From Myxococcus xanthus (lineage in GTDB: Bacteria > Myxococcota > Myxococcia > Myxococcales > Myxococcaceae): a stretch of 34,015 bases of DNA. Below, piece after piece: positions 26,658 to 33,969 of the stretch; position 1 is the stretch's first letter, and every line of letters begins with the position of its first letter. The stretch is taken from positions 1 through 34,015 of the forward strand of contig NZ_JABFNS010000103.1 of NCBI RefSeq assembly GCF_013116825.1, given 5' to 3'. The notes below the pieces were generated by a model that was not told the origin of the DNA, searched no databases, and worked only from the letters and a program-made list of their open reading frames with translations. A program made the position numbers and the translations under genes.

Positions 26658-27803
26658 TCAATGGGCCGCCGAGCCAGGGGGCTCGACGCGTTCCACCCAT
26701 TTCTGGACGACCGGATCCGCCGGGACGTCACTGCCAAGCTGGATGTACGACAACAGATGCGTGCGCCCGGCGTCCGTTGCGCCGCCGGCCAGCTCCTTCT
26801 GGTAGGCCGCCCGCGAGGCTTCCAGGCGGGCAATCGTCGCCTCCAGGGGCTGCTTTTCCGCCGGTTCCTGGGCCCCCGCGAGCCGCGCCTTCGCCCGGGT
26901 GAGGTTGCCTTCGACAAGGCGCAACTGCTGCCGCGTACGCTCCTGCACGGAGGCGTCGGCGAAGCGGCCCGTCCCCTCCAACTGGAGCACCAGCCTCGCC
27001 AGTTCGCGGCCCCGGGCCCCGGAAGGAATCACCGTGGCCAGGGCCTGCCGCTGGGCGATGCCCTGCCCCCGGCCCTCGTGGGACTGCACCACGAAGTCCA
27101 CGCCCTCCACCTGGTCGGCCAGTTGGAGCGCCTCCGCGTGGGGCACCGCCGCGAGCACCACCACCAGGTCCACCTTCGACTTCTCACGCAGGCGCTTCGC
27201 CTCGGCGGCCACGGCGGGCTGCACCGGCAGGCCCTGCACCTGCTCCTGGGCCTGGCCCGGAACGGCGAGCCCCACCGGGGTGGGTTTGGCCATGGCGGGA
27301 GAGACGCCCACCACGCCCACCTTCACGCCGCCCACCGTCGTCACCAGCGAGGCGGGGAACAGCAGCTTGCCCTGCGCGTCCGCGAGGTTCGCCGACAGGA
27401 GCTTCAGCTTCGCCTGCCGCGTCTGCTTCTTGAGGAAGCCCACGCCGAACCCGAGGTCGCGCGCGCCCACGGCCATGGCCGCGGTGCCCTGCGCGTCCAT
27501 CTGCGACAACACGAGCTCCGCGCGCGCCCGGGCATCCGGCGCCTGCGCGCTGTCCCGGCTCTTGAAGAGCGCATTGCCGGCGTCCAGCACCAGCACGGGC
27601 GTGCCCTGCTTGCGCTCCTTCTCAATCGCGACTTTTCGTCTGGCCAGACCGCCAGAGGGGTTGTGCCTTCAACCACAGGGGGCGACTTCGCCCCCATTGT
27701 CTCCGGTGAAGAGCAGGACGAGCTGCTTGGGCGCCGCGCCCGCCACCAGGGGCAGCAGGAGCAGCAGCGCCAGCGCGGCCAGCTTCACCGGACGCGGGCT
27801 CAC
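26658..27803 (-). CDS. Exported metallophosphatase-like protein with in-frame TGA: probable selenoprotein
   Basis: A 381-residue protein if TGA at codon 45 (27671-27669) is read as selenocysteine. A signal peptide (residues 1-23, MSPRPVKLAALALLLLLPLV) precedes LVLLFTGDNGGEVAPCG-U-RHNPSGGLARRK. The domain resembles UshA/5'-nucleotidase metallophosphatases: LDAGNALF, VGARDLGFG and LLSANLAD stand where metal-site loops lie, though the usual GNHE is GARD. Related proteins, from memory, carry a second Cys where TGA sits (PCGC...GGLARR). A coiled region (about 275-340) ends it. GTG 27803 overlaps the stop of the upstream TPR lipoprotein gene (GTGA), so translation is coupled. GTG 27788 is an alternative start. 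Without recoding, only a 44-residue peptide would be made. Why the TGA is not simply a mutation is set out under the SECIS entry. Confidence 0.72.
27639..27671 (-). promoter_or_regulatory. Bacterial SECIS-like element after the in-frame TGA
   Basis: Minus strand, from the TGA at 27671-27669: 18 bases, then a hairpin of perfect 6-bp arms TCTGGC (27656-27651) and GCCAGA (27644-27639) around loop GGTCTG (27650-27645). Bacterial SECIS elements sit directly behind the UGA, need a G at the start of the apical loop and an offset of roughly 16-37 bases. As I recall the E. coli fdhF element, its loop is also GGUCUG at 18 bases. The codons used across the hairpin (TCT, GGT, AGA, CGA, AAA) are rare in neighbouring genes, as expected if RNA structure constrains the coding sequence. 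Confidence 0.72.
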
Positions 27804-28642
27804 TTCTTGCCCTTCTTGGCGGGCGCCGCCTTCTTGTCCAGCTCGGCGATGCGCTCCTTGGCCGTCTTCGCCTCGGCGGACTTCGGGTAGCTCTTGATGA
27901 GCTCCTCCAGCGCCAGCCGCGACTCCTCCTTCATCTTCAGCTGGGCGAAGCAGTCCGACGAGCGCAGGTAGGACTCTGGCGCGGACTCCGCCTTCGGGAA
28001 GTCCTGCAGCACCTTGCCGTACTCGAAGAGGGCCTCGCGGCACTTGGACTCGGAGAAGTACGTCTCACCGAGGCCGAAGTGGGCGTCCCCCACCAGCGGG
28101 TCCTTGGCCCACTTCTTCATGAACTCGTTGTAGAGCTGGCGCGCCAGCAGCACGTCGCCGGCCTTGGCCTTCGCCTTGGCGAGCGCCAGGAACTCCTTCT
28201 TGTCCGTGGGGCGCTTGAGCTCCTCGGCCTTCTTCTTCGCCTCGGCCTCCTTCAGCGCCGCCTCGCCCTGCATGGAGACCAGCTTCTGGTCCTGCGCGGC
28301 CAGCGCCGTCTCCAGCTCGGTGATTTTGTGGAGGTACGTCTCCACCTGGCCACGAAGCAGGGCGAGGTCTTCGACGGTCTTCTGGAACTGCACGCCGATG
28401 TCCGCGTCCTTGCGGCGCGCCGCGGTGTCCAGCCCCTTGAGCGCCTTGGTGACCTCCGCGACCTTCTCGTCGATTTTCGGGAGCGTGGCGGCGAGCTGCT
28501 CGCGCGTCTCCTTCAGCTCCGCCTGAATCTGGGCGGAGTCGGTGCCGAGCCGGTCGACCTTCGCCTCGAGGGCGCGGCCGCGGTCAGCGGGATAGAAGCA
28601 ACCAGGGAGGGCCAGCAGGGATATCAGCGCCAAGCTTCGCAT
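27800..28642 (-). CDS. TPR lipoprotein, CpoB/YbgF-like
   Basis: A 280-residue lipoprotein. Signal and lipobox are in MRSLALISLLALPGC, with the acylated Cys at 15. A coiled-coil (about 25-135: RALEAKVDRLGTDSAQIQAELKETR and on) is followed by TPR repeats (about 150-265: DVLLARQLYNEFMKKW, GDAHFGLGETYF, ESYLRSSDCFAQL) and a Lys/Ala-rich tail. The order coiled-coil then TPR is that of CpoB/YbgF, which links Tol-Pal with cell-wall synthesis, but no tol or pal gene is visible here. The ATG at 28642 is set by the signal peptide; the upstream frame to 28771 is non-coding. Its stop overlaps the start of the selenoprotein gene, so the two exported proteins are likely functional partners. Confidence 0.87.
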   Translation of the reverse strand: MRSLALISLLALPGCFYPADRGRALEAKVDRLGTDSAQIQAELKETREQLAATLPKIDEKVAEVTKALKGLDTAARRKDADIGVQFQKTVEDLALLRGQVETYLHKITELETALAAQDQKLVSMQGEAALKEAEAKKKAEELKRPTDKKEFLALAKAKAKAGDVLLARQLYNEFMKKWAKDPLVGDAHFGLGETYFSESKCREALFEYGKVLQDFPKAESAPESYLRSSDCFAQLKMKEESRLALEELIKSYPKSAEAKTAKERIAELDKKAAPAKKGKK

Positions 28643-28730
28643 CGGGCGCCATCTTAGGCGCAAACGCCCTGCCCGTCCGGACTTCTCTCGTCCAGGTGGG
28701 GCTCCCGCCAGAGCCTGCCCGGCTGGCTGG

Positions 28731-30053
28731 TCACCGCTTCTGGATGGAAAACTCCAATCGCTCGGCAGCATGCGCGCAGGCCATCCGGAGGCGGTCGGGG
28801 TTGAGGAAGAAGGCCACGGGGCGCGAGCGGCCCGACTCCAGGGCCTGAAAGGCCCGGCGGTACTCGGCGGTCGCCTCGGCGGTGCGCTGGCACTGCTCCA
28901 GGAGCAGTCCGAGCAGGTACCGGGCGGCGGCGTGGTCCGGGTCCAGCGTCAGGCAGTGACGCAGGTCCCGCTCCGCCACGTCGTCGGAGACGCCCGAGGC
29001 GGCGCCATCCAACACGCAGGCGAAGAGGAGGTCCGCTTCCGCGCAGGCCTCCGGGCTGGGCTCGGGCGCGGTGGCCACGGCCCCCCGGGCGCCCCTCGCC
29101 CCCAGGGGCGCCGGAACAGCCCCCTCGGGGTGAGCCTCGGTGCGAGCGCGCGCGGGGGCTCGGCCTGGGAGTAGGGTCGTGCCACGCGTCATTGAAGGTG
29201 ACGCAGCGTCGCTCCAGGAGAGTGGGGCTGGCGGCGGCTCGGACTCCCCTTCCTCCGGCCGGACGTAGAAGAAGGCCTGCTCGCCGCGCCGCACTCGGAG
29301 CGTTGGCGGCACCCGGAGCAGCGGCTCGGACGCGGACAGCACCAGCGCGCCGCCGGGCGCCAGGCTCCCCGCGAGCGCCTCCACGGTGCGCTGGAAGGCC
29401 TCCGCGGTGAAGTAGATGAGGACGTTGCGGCAGAAGATGACGTCGAAGCCGCCTCCGCCGGGCGCCACCGGATACGGCGACTCCATCAAGTTGTGGCACT
29501 GGAAGCTCGCGCGCTCCCGCAGCGCGGGCGTCAGGGCTTCTTTCGCGCCGGACCGGACGAAGTACCGCGAGCGCAGCTCCGGTGGGACGCGGCGCAGCTG
29601 CTCCCGGCCGTAGGCCAGCCACCGCGCACGGCGCAGCGTGTCCCCGGCGATGTCCGTCCCCAACACCGTGCTGTCCGGGTCAGCCCCTGCCTCCGCGAGC
29701 AGGACGAGCAGCGTGGCCACCTCCTCGCCCGTGGCGCAGCCCGCGCTCCAGACGCGCAGGGGCCGCCGATTCCTCGCCACCAGTGGGGTGAGGACCTGCG
29801 CTCGAAACGCGGCGAGCTGCACCTCGTCTCGAAAGAGGTCCGTCTTGCTCACCACCACCGCGGCGATGAGGTCCTCCAGGTCCGTCACGCCCGACGGGGA
29901 CTGGAGGAACATCAGGTACTGGTGCGGCGTGAGGCCCTGGCTGCGCGCCGCCAGCCGCTCATCCAGCCGGCGGACCTGAGGGCCGCTCAGGGCCATCCCC
30001 GTCCGCGCCGACAGGAAGGCGCGCACTCCGGCCCATGGCGCGCCGTCAGCCAC
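28731..30053 (-). CDS. cheR: CheR-type methyltransferase with C-terminal TPR region
   Basis: A 440-residue protein. The N-terminal CheR helical domain (about 1-80) is followed by the SAM-binding methyltransferase (about 85-275): LRVWSAGCATGEEVATLLVLL, LGTDIAGDTL, and FDVIFCRNVLIYF. After a Pro/Ala/Arg-rich linker, the last 110 residues (EADLLFACVLDGAASG, AARYLLGLLLEQCQRTAEATAEYRRAF) are TPR-like. CheR enzymes methylate glutamates on chemoreceptors; TPR-bearing versions usually have protein partners beyond the receptors. The start is GTG 30053, six bases after the cheB stop, so both belong to one operon with the cheA-like gene upstream. Confidence 0.93.
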   Translation of the reverse strand: MADGAPWAGVRAFLSARTGMALSGPQVRRLDERLAARSQGLTPHQYLMFLQSPSGVTDLEDLIAAVVVSKTDLFRDEVQLAAFRAQVLTPLVARNRRPLRVWSAGCATGEEVATLLVLLAEAGADPDSTVLGTDIAGDTLRRARWLAYGREQLRRVPPELRSRYFVRSGAKEALTPALRERASFQCHNLMESPYPVAPGGGGFDVIFCRNVLIYFTAEAFQRTVEALAGSLAPGGALVLSASEPLLRVPPTLRVRRGEQAFFYVRPEEGESEPPPAPLSWSDAASPSMTRGTTLLPGRAPARARTEAHPEGAVPAPLGARGARGAVATAPEPSPEACAEADLLFACVLDGAASGVSDDVAERDLRHCLTLDPDHAAARYLLGLLLEQCQRTAEATAEYRRAFQALESGRSRPVAFFLNPDRLRMACAHAAERLEFSIQKR

Positions 30054-30059
30054 CCGGGC

Positions 30060-31118
30060 TCAGCGCCCCACCGAGAGGGACTCTCCCCGCGCCAGTCGCA
30101 CCAACGTCGCCGCGACTTCGTCACCGTGGATGAGGTGGTCCACCGCCTTGCGCTCCACCGCCGCGCCCGGCATGCCGAACACCACGCAGGACTCCTCGTT
30201 CTGCGCCACCGCCAGTCCGCCCGCCTGCTTGATGGCCAGCAGGCCATCCGCGCCATCCGCGCCCATGCCCGTCAGCACCAGGCCCACCGCGCGCCGGCCA
30301 TAGGTGCGGGCGGCGCTCTCCAGCAGCACCGTGCCGGACGGCATGTGCCCATCCCGCTCCACGCCCAGCTTGATCCCCACGCGTCCCCGGAAGGGGATGA
30401 CGGTGTGCTGCCCCGGCGGAGCGATGAGGACGTGCCCGGGCATCAGCGGCTCTCCGTCCTGGGCCAGCCGCACCTTCAACTTGCTGGCCCCGGCCAGCCA
30501 CCCCGCCAGGGACTCCGCGAAGGCGGCGTTGATGTGCTGGACGATGACGATGGGCGCCGGGAAGTCCGCGGGCAGCTCCGACAGCATCTTGAAGAGCACC
30601 TGGGGCCCGCCCGTGCTCGCCGCCACCACCACCACGCCCATGGACACCGCCGGCAGCACCGACGTGGCCACCCGGGGCGGCAACAGCGGGCCGCGCTGGG
30701 GCCGGCGCAGGTGGCGGATGACGCGCACCGAGGACAGCAGCCGGATTTCGCGAACCAGGTTCCACGCGTCCGGCCCGGCGTCGATCGCGGGCTTGATCTG
30801 CAGGGCGAGCGCGCCCAGCTCCAGCGCGCGGTACGTCAGCTCCGGCGCCTGTGAGCGCGGGTCCGCCGTGAGCACCAGGATGGGCGTGGGGCACTCGGCC
30901 ATGATGTGCTCGGTGGCCGTGAGCCCGTCCATGACGGGCATGTCCACGTCCATGGTGATGACGTGGGGACGCAGCTCCTTGGTCATCTCCACGGCCTGCT
31001 TGCCGTCCGCGCAGGTGCCCACGACTTCGATATCGGGGTCCTTGCTCAGCGCCTCGCAGATGAGCTGTCGGCAGATGAGGGAGTCATCGACCACCAGCAC
31101 CGACACTTTCTTGCCCAT
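30060..31118 (-). CDS. cheB: CheB, receptor-glutamate methylesterase
   Basis: A 352-residue protein. The receiver domain (1-125) has [13 protein letters not shown] and the phospho-acceptor Asp in [13 protein letters not shown]. The methylesterase domain (about 165-345) carries the catalytic triad: Ser in [10 protein letters not shown], His in [10 protein letters not shown], Asp in [12 protein letters not shown]. It removes the methyl groups added by CheR. In the receiver, [12 protein letters not shown] stands where KP is expected, so the conserved Lys-Pro is kept. The ATG at 31118 ([12 protein letters not shown]) is set by the domain start. It lies 54 bases after a truncated receiver tail (31173-31238), the same gap that once separated cheA from cheB. 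Confidence 0.94.
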
Positions 31119-31154
31119 GCCCTGTCCATACCCCGTGCGCGAGCCCGGGAGTAT

Positions 31155-31208
31155 AGCCAATGCAAGGGCCTGTCAGCCCAGCAGTTGCCGCACCACATCC
31201 ACCAGGTC
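31155..31208. repeat. Direct repeat copy A (3' end of a receiver domain)
   Basis: 54 bases matching 33916-33969 at 52 of 54 positions, in the same orientation. The unit comprises the last codons of a response-regulator receiver domain, its stop and 18 bases beyond. Copies are 2761 bases apart and bracket two genes of unlike codon usage. Confidence 0.9.
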
Positions 31209-31238
31209 CCGCTTGGCGATGTAGCCGTTCACCCCGGC
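31173..31238 (-). pseudogene. Orphan receiver-domain tail (remnant of cheA-type gene)
   Basis: Reads GVNGYIAKRDLVDVVRQLLG and stop: the end of a CheY-like receiver domain. Upstream the frame dissolves into unrelated sequence at about 31240, with no receiver core. The intact version of this tail is at 33934-34015. It lies 54 bases before cheB, where a hybrid cheA would normally end. Confidence 0.8.
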
Positions 31239-31602
31239 GCCACCGGTCCTCCCCCCCCACCGGTGGTGGGATGACCACCGGGAGCCTCGAATGGAGGGAG
31301 TGCCCCCCTCATGCCTCGTGGTGTTGAGGCTCCAGCCCGCCACAGCCAAGAGAGCCAGCCCCCTACAGCGCACCTCCTGGGCGCGTGACCGGGGCTTGCG
31401 GGTACCCCATGGGGCTGCGCAGCCTCTCCGCCAGCCGGGCTCGCTGCTCGCGCAGCCCTCCGTCGGCGGCCCGCCTGCGCTCCGATTCGCACCCTCAACA
31501 TGACTTTTCCGCTCTATATGGATAAGCAGGGAGGTCATTGATCTGAGGCACGAGAGCGGGATACCGCCGTCCCCTCCTTCTGTCGCTCGAAAGGAGCGCA
31601 TC
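31239..31602. other. Non-coding stretch inside the insert, with one strong hairpin
   Basis: No convincing gene on either strand. CCGGTGGT (31260-31267) and ACCACCGG (31274-31281) form a perfect 8-bp stem with loop GGGATG, at the insert's edge. CTCTATATGGATAAG (31512-31526) is the only AT-rich patch and may hold the -10 region for the secreted-protein gene. Otherwise I see nothing. Confidence 0.5.
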
Positions 31603-32361
31603 TTGGTCCGGCGATTTCTTCCCTCCCTCCTCCCGCTGGTGCTGGTGGCCTCCACGGCCGCGGCGCAGACCACCCCCACCTCCATCACCTTCGATGGCGA
31701 TTGGAACGAGACGCCGTCGGTGGAGCTGATTCCCGTGGGCGGGCAGGTGGTCGTCAACTACGACATCAGCCGCCTGCCGCAGTGCCGGGGCACCACATCC
31801 TCGGGCAACCCGACCTGGACCATCACCGGCCACGTCCAGGTGAACCGCGGCCCGGTGGTGAGCTTCTGGGTGGCCGGCCACGCGCCAGACGGCAACCCCA
31901 CCCAGCGCACCCTGCATCTCCCGGCGGGGTTGAGCGGCGCCCTCGTGATGTGGTTCGACATCTCGAGCCAGGGCTGCCAAGCCTGGGACTCCAACCACGG
32001 GAACAACTACCACTTCGCCATCGGCGCGCCGACCCTCTCCTTCAACGCGAACTGGGACGAGGCGGTAGCGGGCACGCTGCGCGCCGGCGAGCACTTCATC
32101 GTCAACTACGACGTGGCCCGCCTGCCCGAGTGTCGCGCGACATACAACGGCCCGGCCTGGACGATTGTCGCGCAGTACCGCTTCGACAACGGCCCCATCC
32201 AGGAGACGGCCGTCACCGGCTCCGGCTGGTCCGTGCCGGCGGCCATCACCGCTCCGGCCGGCGCCCGCCACCTGGAGATGTGGTTCCGCAACACGGACCG
32301 CAGCTCCTGCGTGAGCTACGACAGCGACTACGGCTCCAACTATCACTTCGCCGTGGAGTGA
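31603..32361 (+). CDS. Secreted two-repeat beta-sandwich protein, unknown function
   Basis: A 252-residue exported protein. Signal peptide MVRRFLPSLLPLVLVASTAAAQ (cleavage after AAA or AQ) starts at TTG 31603, with AGGAG seven bases upstream. Two tandem domains follow, each of about 110 residues: TSITFDGDWNE...VVVNYDISRLPQCRG...NYHFAIG, then TLSFNANWDE...FIVNYDVARLPECRA...NYHFAVE. Each has two Cys in equivalent places, likely disulfides. Both end in a conserved D-x-(N/Y)-x-x-N-Y-H-F motif. I recall similar uncharacterised Myxococcus proteins (perhaps DUF6209, unverified). No catalytic motif is seen; surface or carbohydrate binding is only a guess. It lies in the insert between cheB and cheA. 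Confidence 0.82.
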   Translation: MVRRFLPSLLPLVLVASTAAAQTTPTSITFDGDWNETPSVELIPVGGQVVVNYDISRLPQCRGTTSSGNPTWTITGHVQVNRGPVVSFWVAGHAPDGNPTQRTLHLPAGLSGALVMWFDISSQGCQAWDSNHGNNYHFAIGAPTLSFNANWDEAVAGTLRAGEHFIVNYDVARLPECRATYNGPAWTIVAQYRFDNGPIQETAVTGSGWSVPAAITAPAGARHLEMWFRNTDRSSCVSYDSDYGSNYHFAVE

Positions 32362-32387
32362 GCCGCACCTGCTGGGTCGCGACCGGC

Positions 32388-32501
32388 TGCAGTGTCATCA
32401 CGTTCGAGACTGCAGGCGGCGGCGTGGTGGGCCCGGAGCCGAATCAACCCATCCGCATCGGCACCGCCGAGGGAGAGCGGAAGTTCAAGGTCCGCTTCTC
32501 C
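32388..32501 (+). pseudogene. Possible coding fragment without a start
   Basis: In one frame this reads CSVITFETAGGGVVGPEPNQ and then PIRIGTAEGERKFKVRFS, which looks like protein sequence, but no start codon or ribosome site precedes it and the frame later decays. It may be a scrap of a gene lost from the insert. I do not recognise the source. Confidence 0.3.
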
Positions 32502-32571
32502 CGAGGCGCGCCCCTTCGGGCAAGCGCAGCGAAAACCGGGAGGGCACGCAGACGGTCGGAACTCTGTCGAC

Positions 32572-33753
32572 CTAGGTTTGAACCGTCATGCGCAGGCGAC
32601 GTGCTATCGCGGCGGCGAGTTCAGCGATCGAAAGCCATAGGTTGCGATTGGAACTGAAGCCGGAGCTGACAGAGAGCACGGCGTGCGTGCCTCTGGGCAC
32701 CAGGCGAGTAAGCCCTTCATCCGGATTCGACGCGAGGATTGAACCATCGCTGTACACGCACGCATCCACGTACCCTTCGGTGAGCGATTCGACTGGCGAC
32801 CAGCTGCCGCCGTCCCACCAGGCCGAGGTGCAAGTCCCCACCAGGACCAACGCGTCTGAGGAAGTACCTGCAAAGGCAGAGGGGCCCTCGACGCCGGTCC
32901 TGAGCACCGTGGCCCCGCCGCGGTTCCAGCGAACGCATTCGCCTTCCGCTGCAAGCCAGAGTTCGCCGCCACTTCGGAAGATGGCCTCGTACCAGGAGTG
33001 TTCGGCGCCGGCGCCGTCTGGAATCTCGAGCGGAACCATTTGCGAGCCTTCGAACCGAAGCAGTTTCACGTTCGAGCCCGTAAGCCAGACCCCCTCGGCG
33101 TCGACCCACAAGCCATAACCCACTCCGAAATCGGGCGAAGGGATTCGGCTCCACTGAGCCCCATCCCAATGAAAGACGACTCCTTCTCCGACTGCCCATA
33201 CGTCTCGCGCATGGCGACCGGAGACCCGATGAAGCGGAACGCCCGCCCCCGTCTCCACGCGCGTCCAGCCGCTGGGACCGAGGTGAAACGTCTCGTCCCC
33301 CACGACCCACGCCACCCCCGGCTCTGGAGACCAGATATCGTCGAGGAATCCTTCGGACACGCGGGGCCCGTCGTGAACGGCCACGCCATCCCACCGGCTC
33401 ACCACTCCGTCGTCGCGCAGCATCAGCACGTCGTCTCCGGAGCGCGAGAGCGCGATGTAACCTCGCTCATCCGGTAAGTGTCGGAGGACCTCGAAACCAC
33501 GCTGAGCTGAGGGGATGACACTGAAGTGGATCTCGCCCCAGCGCTCCCCTTCGTCCGGAGCCCGTTCCGATTCCCCCGGTTGAACGTCAAGTGAGCTACG
33601 CGGCAGCTTGACGAGCAAGCGGGTCACACCGGCTCCGCGCTTGAACTCGACTTCGAGTCCTCCGCGCGCTTCTGCCTCCTGGCTGGCTGCCTTGACGAAC
33701 GCCGCAGTGTGGAGCGTGTCGTCGTATCGAACCCACCTCACGTCGTAACTCAT
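32572..33753 (-). CDS. Propeller-like protein of unknown function
   Basis: A 393-residue protein without signal peptide. Residues about 1-90 form a small N-terminal domain (MSYDVRWVRYDDTLHTAAFVK). Residues about 95-370 contain repeated units of about 40-45 residues with aromatic endings (VSRWDGVAVHDGP, FHLGPSGWTRVETG, VFHWDGAQWSRIPS, AWWDGGSWSPVES). Such W/G-rich repeats occur in beta-propellers. Codon use is visibly poorer in third-position GC than the flanking che genes, suggesting recent acquisition. The ATG at 33753 follows GAGGACCAGG. Its partner is unknown; it is convergent with the secreted-protein gene in the same insert. 33754-33891 carries no gene. Confidence 0.75.
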   Translation of the reverse strand: MSYDVRWVRYDDTLHTAAFVKAASQEAEARGGLEVEFKRGAGVTRLLVKLPRSSLDVQPGESERAPDEGERWGEIHFSVIPSAQRGFEVLRHLPDERGYIALSRSGDDVLMLRDDGVVSRWDGVAVHDGPRVSEGFLDDIWSPEPGVAWVVGDETFHLGPSGWTRVETGAGVPLHRVSGRHARDVWAVGEGVVFHWDGAQWSRIPSPDFGVGYGLWVDAEGVWLTGSNVKLLRFEGSQMVPLEIPDGAGAEHSWYEAIFRSGGELWLAAEGECVRWNRGGATVLRTGVEGPSAFAGTSSDALVLVGTCTSAWWDGGSWSPVESLTEGYVDACVYSDGSILASNPDEGLTRLVPRGTHAVLSVSSGFSSNRNLWLSIAELAAAIARRLRMTVQT

Positions 33754-33891
33754 CGGCCTGGTCCTCGAGCGCGGTGAGTTTGAGCGACACCGCCGCGATG
33801 GCTCGGCAGTCTATCCACCGGCCGGCCCCCGTCAGCGGCCCGCCTCGCCTCCTCCGCTCCAGCCGTCCCCCTCAACCCACATGGCTTCCAT

Positions 33892-33911
33892 CCCGCCGAT
33901 ACGCCGGCGGG
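33892..33911 (-). terminator. Hairpin after the cheA-type gene, possible terminator
   Basis: Perfect 7-bp stem CCCGCCG / CGGCGGG with a 6-base loop, 22 bases beyond the receiver-gene stop on the minus strand. It would weaken read-through from cheA into the insert and cheB. Confidence 0.45.
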
Positions 33912-33915
33912 CTAC

Positions 33916-33969
33916 AGCCAATGCAGGGGCCTGTCAGCCCAGCAGTCGCCGCACCACATCCACCAGGTC
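33916..33969. repeat. Direct repeat copy B (3' end of a receiver domain)
   Basis: Second copy of the 54-base repeat, 52/54 identical to 31155-31208. It contains the stop codon (33936-33934) of the receiver-domain gene that runs off the window. Confidence 0.9.

Noticed and set aside
27597-27803. Treating the TGA-interrupted gene as a pseudogene or sequencing error
   Set aside because: Only one stop, placed exactly at a conserved redox-type position and followed by a SECIS-like hairpin, with coding character intact on both sides. A random nonsense mutation would not bring the hairpin. Still to be excluded experimentally.
31173-31757. A 194-codon minus-strand frame through the insert edge as a real gene
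   Set aside because: Only its last 20 or so codons (receiver tail) look like protein. The rest runs through non-coding DNA and the antisense of the secreted-protein gene.
32574-32583. GGTTTGAACC as a tRNA T-arm or phage attachment site
   Set aside because: No acceptor, D or anticodon arms around it; it overlaps the end of the propeller-like gene.
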